Part shown: one piece after another, positions 59,244-64,000 of the stretch
Layout of the letters: every line of letters starts with the position of its first letter
How positions within the stretch are numbered: the stretch's first letter is position 1
Assembly: GCA_035048815.1 (NCBI GenBank)
Contig: JAUCBN010000014.1
Location: 19,761,501-19,825,500 of the forward strand
Length of the DNA: 64,000 nucleotides
Reading direction: 5' to 3'
Origin: Abelmoschus esculentus
Taxonomy: Eukaryota > Streptophyta > Magnoliopsida > Malvales > Malvaceae
Translations under genes and position numbers: made by a program
Notes under the pieces: model-generated
Database searches by the model: none
Told to the model about the DNA's origin: nothing
Seen by the model: the letters and a program-made list of their open reading frames with translations, nothing else

Positions 59244-60641
59244 AACTTTTACTGCAAAATGAAGCTTCAGAACTCTGTTTCTCTGCTTGATTGTCTCAAG
59301 TTTTGAAGTTTCACTTTAAGTTGGCAATCATCATTCTTGACACTGATTACACTCAGGCCAAACCCACTGCTTTAACCATCAGTTTCATTCAGCTCTGCGG
59401 AAATAGCCAAAAACTTTGCAGGAGAGAGAGAAAAGTAGAGAATAAAAGCTAAAAAGGTAGAGTTTTGTAGTTGAGTGTGGCTTTTAAAGAGACCTATGCT
59501 ATGCATGAGAAATAATGGCAGACAGATGATGATGAGCCAAAGATTTTTAGGGATGAAGCTCATCAACATAGACATAGTCAATCATGCTGATGTTTGCTAC
59601 GAGTTTAGTCTAGTTTTACCCGCTGATTCTGAAAACTATAGGAGAAGAAACCTTGGATTGAACTAAGAAACCAAATGAGGATTATGATTATCTAGGTAGG
59701 AGTAACAGTTGAGACTTGAGACAAAAGTTTTACGATTCCTTGATTATAATAATACATCGCGTGTCCCTTTAGAAGAGCATGGATTGATTATAACCCAAGA
59801 ATCCTTGTAGTAACTGCTATGCTTTTCATCTTATTCTCACCCCATTTCAAACAAACAGTATCCCTTCACGTTTTCTTCCTTTCATTTTGTAGAAACCTAC
59901 AAAGCGCATGGTTGCTTTTCCCTACAAGATATCTCTCCTTGTAGGGTTCGTGTCAGGTCACCATGGAAACATATTTCTCTTAGCCTTATCTATTCCCATG
60001 ACTTTTCTTTTACAGCCGCAACAATGGCGACGTCCCTTTCCAAATTCCACTGCAAAACCTGATCATGTAAAACCTTTGGTGGCTTCTTCTTACTGGTTGG
60101 CGGTGACATCACGCTATAGGACCCATTTGGAAACTAAACTTCTTCACTTTGAAGCATCATTGCTAAATAAAAGTTTTCAAGCTATTATTTCGGCTTCACC
60201 TGCAGATGGGGGTATAATGATTGTCTTTTTTTCTATAGAAATCCCACCACCAAGCTGTAGGTTGTTCGATCATGTAAACAACACAGATGACAATGGAGTT
60301 CGCAACAGCTGGCTCTACACTTAAGTGCATTATTATTCTTTGTCTATATCCTATACCCATGGTGGACAATTTAAAAATGGGATGATGTGACAATAAATGT
60401 TGAATATCTTATTTGATCTTTTAAATGTTTAATGTAATACATATATTTTGATAAGATATGAGACATAATAAATGTATTTTGACAAAATATCTAACATGCT
60501 ATAAAAATAGAACCAAGACCAACTGACCAAGGTAGTATAACAAAGAAAGATCATTTTTCGTCTCCAATAGGAGGAATTGAAATGCCTCAACAAAATGAGT
60601 TCAGTTTTCACGAAGGAACCATCTGCTAAAAAAGTGGGTAT
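59244..60641. other. Intergenic region, FLZ promoter and SKIP30 3' flank
   Basis: The left half should hold the FLZ leader and promoter. A plus open frame of 138 codons (59908-60324) starts hydrophobic but has no recognisable domain, no splice context and ordinary intergenic composition. No gene is supported. Confidence 0.45.
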
Positions 60642-61679
60642 CTAAATTCTTAGCTCCGTGCAACCGAAAGTTGTTCCTCGGCACTTGGTCATTGGAGCTG
60701 CCTCACGCCATGTAGGTCTATCACCCCCAACGGTCAAGATATCAACATCAGACATTGGTTTGATATCCCAGTTAAATCGATCCGGGCCAATTACCCCTCC
60801 GATCACGTATATTTCATCTCTCAGTCCTGTCATTGCGAATCCGATTCTCCTACGAAACTCGGAAGCAGAAACCACTACCTTGCTAGCTTCTTTTTCCTGC
60901 TTGACAATGAGCCCATGGCTCATCACGTACAGTGCTCCCTGTAGTACTGCCGTTGGACCCTGGAGCCAACCATAATCTTCTACTGTCCAACCAGAACCAA
61001 TGTGGTCCAGGACTTGAACTGTCGACCTCCCCTTGTGCAAGACATGCACCTTTCCTCCGATAACAAATCCGGAGCATGCTGAATTGTGAGTGCAGTGGAG
61101 ATCGGGTATTGGAGTCCAGACATCCTTCTCAGGATCATAAATTTCTGCTTGAGATATAGATTCTCTGCAACTGGTGAAACCGCCAGTTACAATAATCTTT
61201 CCCTTCAAAACACAGCATGCAAACATGGCACGAGGTAAGATCATGGATGCCCGTTGAGCCCACCGACGCATTATAGGGTCATATGACCAGACTTCATCAG
61301 TTGCAAACCTCCCATCCTGATCACCAGTCAATGGGTCAACATCATCACTCCCACCACCAAGCACAAACAGCTTTCCACCAGTTGAGACCACGCCAAAGTG
61401 TGCAAGGTGCCTGACCTTAGAGGGAAGGACAGGAAGAGTAATCCAAAGGTCGTGGAGGGGATCATACATCTGCCATAAATTCTCTGGATCATATGCACAC
61501 ACACAAAGAAGTTCCTCTGCCGAGCCAACCTCATGTCGAGCTTTGAACAACTCATAGCTACGAATGGCAGCTCTCCATGAATGAGAAACAAGCTCCAACT
61601 TAGGATATAGGTAGAAGGGAACTCGGGCTATACACCTAAGCGCAACAGCATCTGGAAGGCCTTCAATTAATCCAGACAT
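60642..61679 (-). CDS. SKIP30: F-box/kelch-repeat protein SKIP30
   Basis: One coding exon of 345 residues from the family start MSGLIEGLPDAVALRC at 61679; an ATG three codons earlier (61688) is in frame. The F-box is at residues about 4-50 (LPDAVALRCIARVPFYLYPKL ... SWRAAIRSYELF). Kelch repeats follow, with GG-containing strands: GGKLFVLGGGSDD, VLKGKIIVTGGFTSCRES, IGGKVHVLHKG, DEIYVIGGVIGPDRFNWDIKP. It ends CRGTTFGCTELRI, nearly as in Arabidopsis SKIP30 (At3g63220). Family role: substrate receptor of an SCF ubiquitin ligase; the Arabidopsis protein interacts with ASK proteins. A clean 5' untranslated intron is seen: donor CAG|GTATGG at 62758 and acceptor CTTTCAG at 61761. Confidence 0.95.
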   Translation of the reverse strand: MSGLIEGLPDAVALRCIARVPFYLYPKLELVSHSWRAAIRSYELFKARHEVGSAEELLCVCAYDPENLWQMYDPLHDLWITLPVLPSKVRHLAHFGVVSTGGKLFVLGGGSDDVDPLTGDQDGRFATDEVWSYDPIMRRWAQRASMILPRAMFACCVLKGKIIVTGGFTSCRESISQAEIYDPEKDVWTPIPDLHCTHNSACSGFVIGGKVHVLHKGRSTVQVLDHIGSGWTVEDYGWLQGPTAVLQGALYVMSHGLIVKQEKEASKVVVSASEFRRRIGFAMTGLRDEIYVIGGVIGPDRFNWDIKPMSDVDILTVGGDRPTWREAAPMTKCRGTTFGCTELRI

Positions 61680-64000
61680 GACAACCAAGGTTACATTGAA
61701 TCCAACCGTTCTTCACTGACAAAGTTTTGCTATGTCAACCACAGCAGTGAAATATGCAATCTGAAAGAGCAAATTTGAAATTTGTGTGTAAGAATTGAAT
61801 CAATAGTTTTGGACTTCAGATACTAAATATCGGATACATACAATTCTCACAGTGTATCAACACTAAGTTCGAAGCTACAATCTCAAGTCAAGAAACCTCA
61901 GAGTTCCAGATTTAACCACTTTTTTGCGGTTTTAAGTTAAAACTTTTTCCAAGCAATTTATTCAAATGTCCAGCCTTCTAAAACACCATAATTGCTTGTT
62001 ACTATATAGTTGTCATTCAAGCTGATTAAAACTTAGTTCCTAGCCCTACAATGCCTCAGTTAATATTTATCTGCACGAAAATGCAATAAGTTACCAGAAC
62101 GAGAGCCTGAGACTATAAAAACTAACAAACTATCCTTTCTCTACTGCTCGAACAACGACAACACATTGAACTCCAAAAAAAATAAGTCCAATACTTGATG
62201 TATTCCATGAAATTCTGGATATTATCTTTACACTGTTCAAGCATTAAAATCAATATAAAGCGTAAGCAATTTCAAAGGATAAAGGGACAACCACTTCAAA
62301 CATTTAAAACACTATCTATAGAACCCTAAATTTTATGGTATAATGAGAACACATTTCCAAAAAAAAAAAGCACATTTAGAAACACAACATGGCACCAAAA
62401 TACATTTCAATTTCATTGCTCTGAAATCTGAATCGATTGAATCTCACCATCACAGATAATACACTTCTAATTTACTTCAACAATTCGTTAATCCCAAACC
62501 CAGAAGGATTTGAAAACAAAGTAATGCATAAAATTCCAACCATATTAACAAGAAGAAACTTCCTATTAAGAAACGAATATAAACGACGTTGCTTCACTTT
62601 CAGATAAAACCCACCACTAATTCAGCACAAAGTAAAAAAGGGTATTCGAAAGTATCGAAATTGAATCAAAATTCTAAGTAATTGCCATAAAAATCGATTA
62701 AAATATGAACAAGTGAAGAGAAAAAAGGCTTTAAATGAACACAGAGAAAACGCCATACCTGAAAAACAAGACCCCACAAAGACGAACAAGATTTGAGCAC
62801 CGCTGTTGAAAAGGAAGAGAAACAGCTGCGTGTAAATTTGCCTGAGAAGAGAAGAAGATATGCGTCGGAGCGAGAGATACCGAGAGATTTTTGCACAGCA
62901 AAAGGGAACGCTGAGTTTGAACAAAGCTTTGATTTTTGTTTTAACTGATTTCTCTTTGCTCATATAAATAAATGGTTTAATTAAGAAACTGCATCCTCTT
63001 TCTTTACGAAAGTTAATAAATTAACCTTCACATTTTAATTTATTACAATTTGATCCATTTATTTTATGAAAATTAAGAAGTCTAACTTGATAACATTATC
63101 TAACCTTGATGTTAAATAGTTAACCTTAAACTTAATAAGTCATTAATTTATAATATAACGAGTGGTTATAGTGATAAAAGGTGACATATTCTATTTTAAA
63201 GGGGTATTTTTAGTAAATATAAAACTTATATATTAAGAATTAGAGAATATAAGAGAATAAAGATGAATAATTTAACTAACGGACCAAATATATTTGTTCA
63301 TTTATATGCTTATGAAAAAATTAACTCATATAAAATTTTATATTTTAAATTTTATACCTTCAATATTGGTAATAAAACTAAAATAGAATTTTATTTTTCT
63401 ATAATTATCGATATCGGATTCATTAATTAATTAATTTATATCAAATATCATAAAAAATTATAGATAAAGTGGTTTTTTTACTTAATTTAGAGTTAAAATT
63501 TTAATCTCTAACCTTATTTATGTGTAACGTTTGAACTCATTAAAACAAACAATATATAAAATTATTATTTAAAATAGGTTTTCTTTGAATAATAAACAGA
63601 AATTGGGTAATGATTTAAATTCATAATATTCAACATATTTAATTTTATTTAATGATGGGACATAATGATTAGAAAAACGTAATATGAGGTACTCCTAGTT
63701 CAATCACGCGTTAGAAAGAAAACTTTTGTACTTTCTTGGCTCAACACCAGTATTATTGTTTTGATGATATTACTTGACCTAACCAATTTATCTATTTAAC
63801 AATTTTTGAAAAATATATATTTTATTTTTTAATTTAATATATTAATTTATTTTCTAATTATTTTATTTTTGAAAAATTAATAAGAGATATTATATATATG
63901 TGAGACGGAAGTAATAATACTTTAAGAATATTACATTTATACGTAAGATTAGTAAAAAGATTTACATGTTTTAAGTTTGAGATACAATCTAACCGTATAG
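61680..64000. promoter_or_regulatory. SKIP30 leader, leader intron, promoter and right-hand intergenic DNA
   Basis: The leader exon 2 is 61760-61680. A 998-base 5' untranslated intron spans 61761-62758. The first leader exon runs from 62759 to about 62940. Beyond that, 63000-64000 is very AT-rich and carries no recognisable gene. Confidence 0.6.

Noticed and set aside
59908..60324. Plus-strand 138-codon open frame
   Set aside because: No recognisable domain or splice context; hydrophobic start arises from T-rich sequence; composition like the surrounding intergenic DNA.
1..64000. tRNA, rRNA or CRISPR features
   Set aside because: I scanned for tRNA B-box text, conserved rRNA stretches and regularly spaced repeats and saw none convincing; a covariance-model search would be more sensitive.

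Overview
The window is nuclear DNA of a eudicot plant. It has intron-containing genes with GT-AG introns, AT-rich intergenic DNA with small foldback elements, and plant-only families (FAF, FLZ, DUF868, plant MIRO, WPP-domain RanGAP, SMP-type LEA). A rosid, possibly Malvales, is my guess; the sequence alone does not fix the species. I rebuilt exon-intron structures by hand from splice sites, reading phase and family conservation. Every multi-exon model listed keeps frame from start to stop.

Layout. 1-2.7 kb: a possible exon of an unidentified gene at the left edge (-), then a mitochondrial P-class PPR gene (-). 3.5-8.7 kb: MIRO GTPase (+), head to head with the PPR gene. 8.7-17.8 kb: gene-poor DNA with a foldback element at 9.9-10.3 kb, interrupted by an intronless FANTASTIC FOUR (FAF) gene (-). 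17.8-23.2 kb: FZL, a chloroplast dynamin-like GTPase (-, 11 exons). 23.6-24.9 kb: a coiled-coil protein (-). 26.2-27.8 kb: RanGAP (-), head to head with a U/P-type cyclin (+, 30.4 kb) that has lost its second exon beside a 551-bp hAT-like element. 31.8-35.4 kb: plastid ribosome recycling factor (+). 36.3-38.9 kb: splicing factor Prp18 (+). 39.5-40.3 kb: DUF868 protein (-). 44.6-52.0 kb: a large AT-hook/PHD/acetyltransferase chromatin protein (+). 53.0-54.0 kb: SMP-type LEA protein (-), head to head with a PNRC-motif protein (+, 55.7 kb). 58.5-59.2 kb: FLZ zinc-finger protein (-). 60.6-61.7 kb: F-box/kelch SKIP30 (-).

The genes are independent eukaryotic loci, not an operon. Several act in organelle biology (MIRO in mitochondrial dynamics, FZL in thylakoid shape, RRF in plastid translation, PPR in mitochondrial RNA) and several in nuclear functions (RanGAP, Prp18, the PHD protein, FAF, SKIP30). 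From memory of Arabidopsis gene order, two sets are interleaved: one resembling the At3g63120-At3g63220 region (cyclin P1;1, RanGAP1, MIRO2, RRF, MARD1, SKIP30) and one resembling At1g03140-At1g03170 / At4g02800-At4g02820 (Prp18, FZL, FAF, coiled-coil, PPR). This suggests the window keeps an older gene order that Arabidopsis has split.

I saw no CRISPR, prokaryotic, viral or toxin system. The points most worth following are the truncated cyclin with its element insertion, a putative GC-AG intron in the RRF gene, the internal tandem repeats of the PHD gene, the ThiE-like N-terminus of FZL, and the interleaved synteny.
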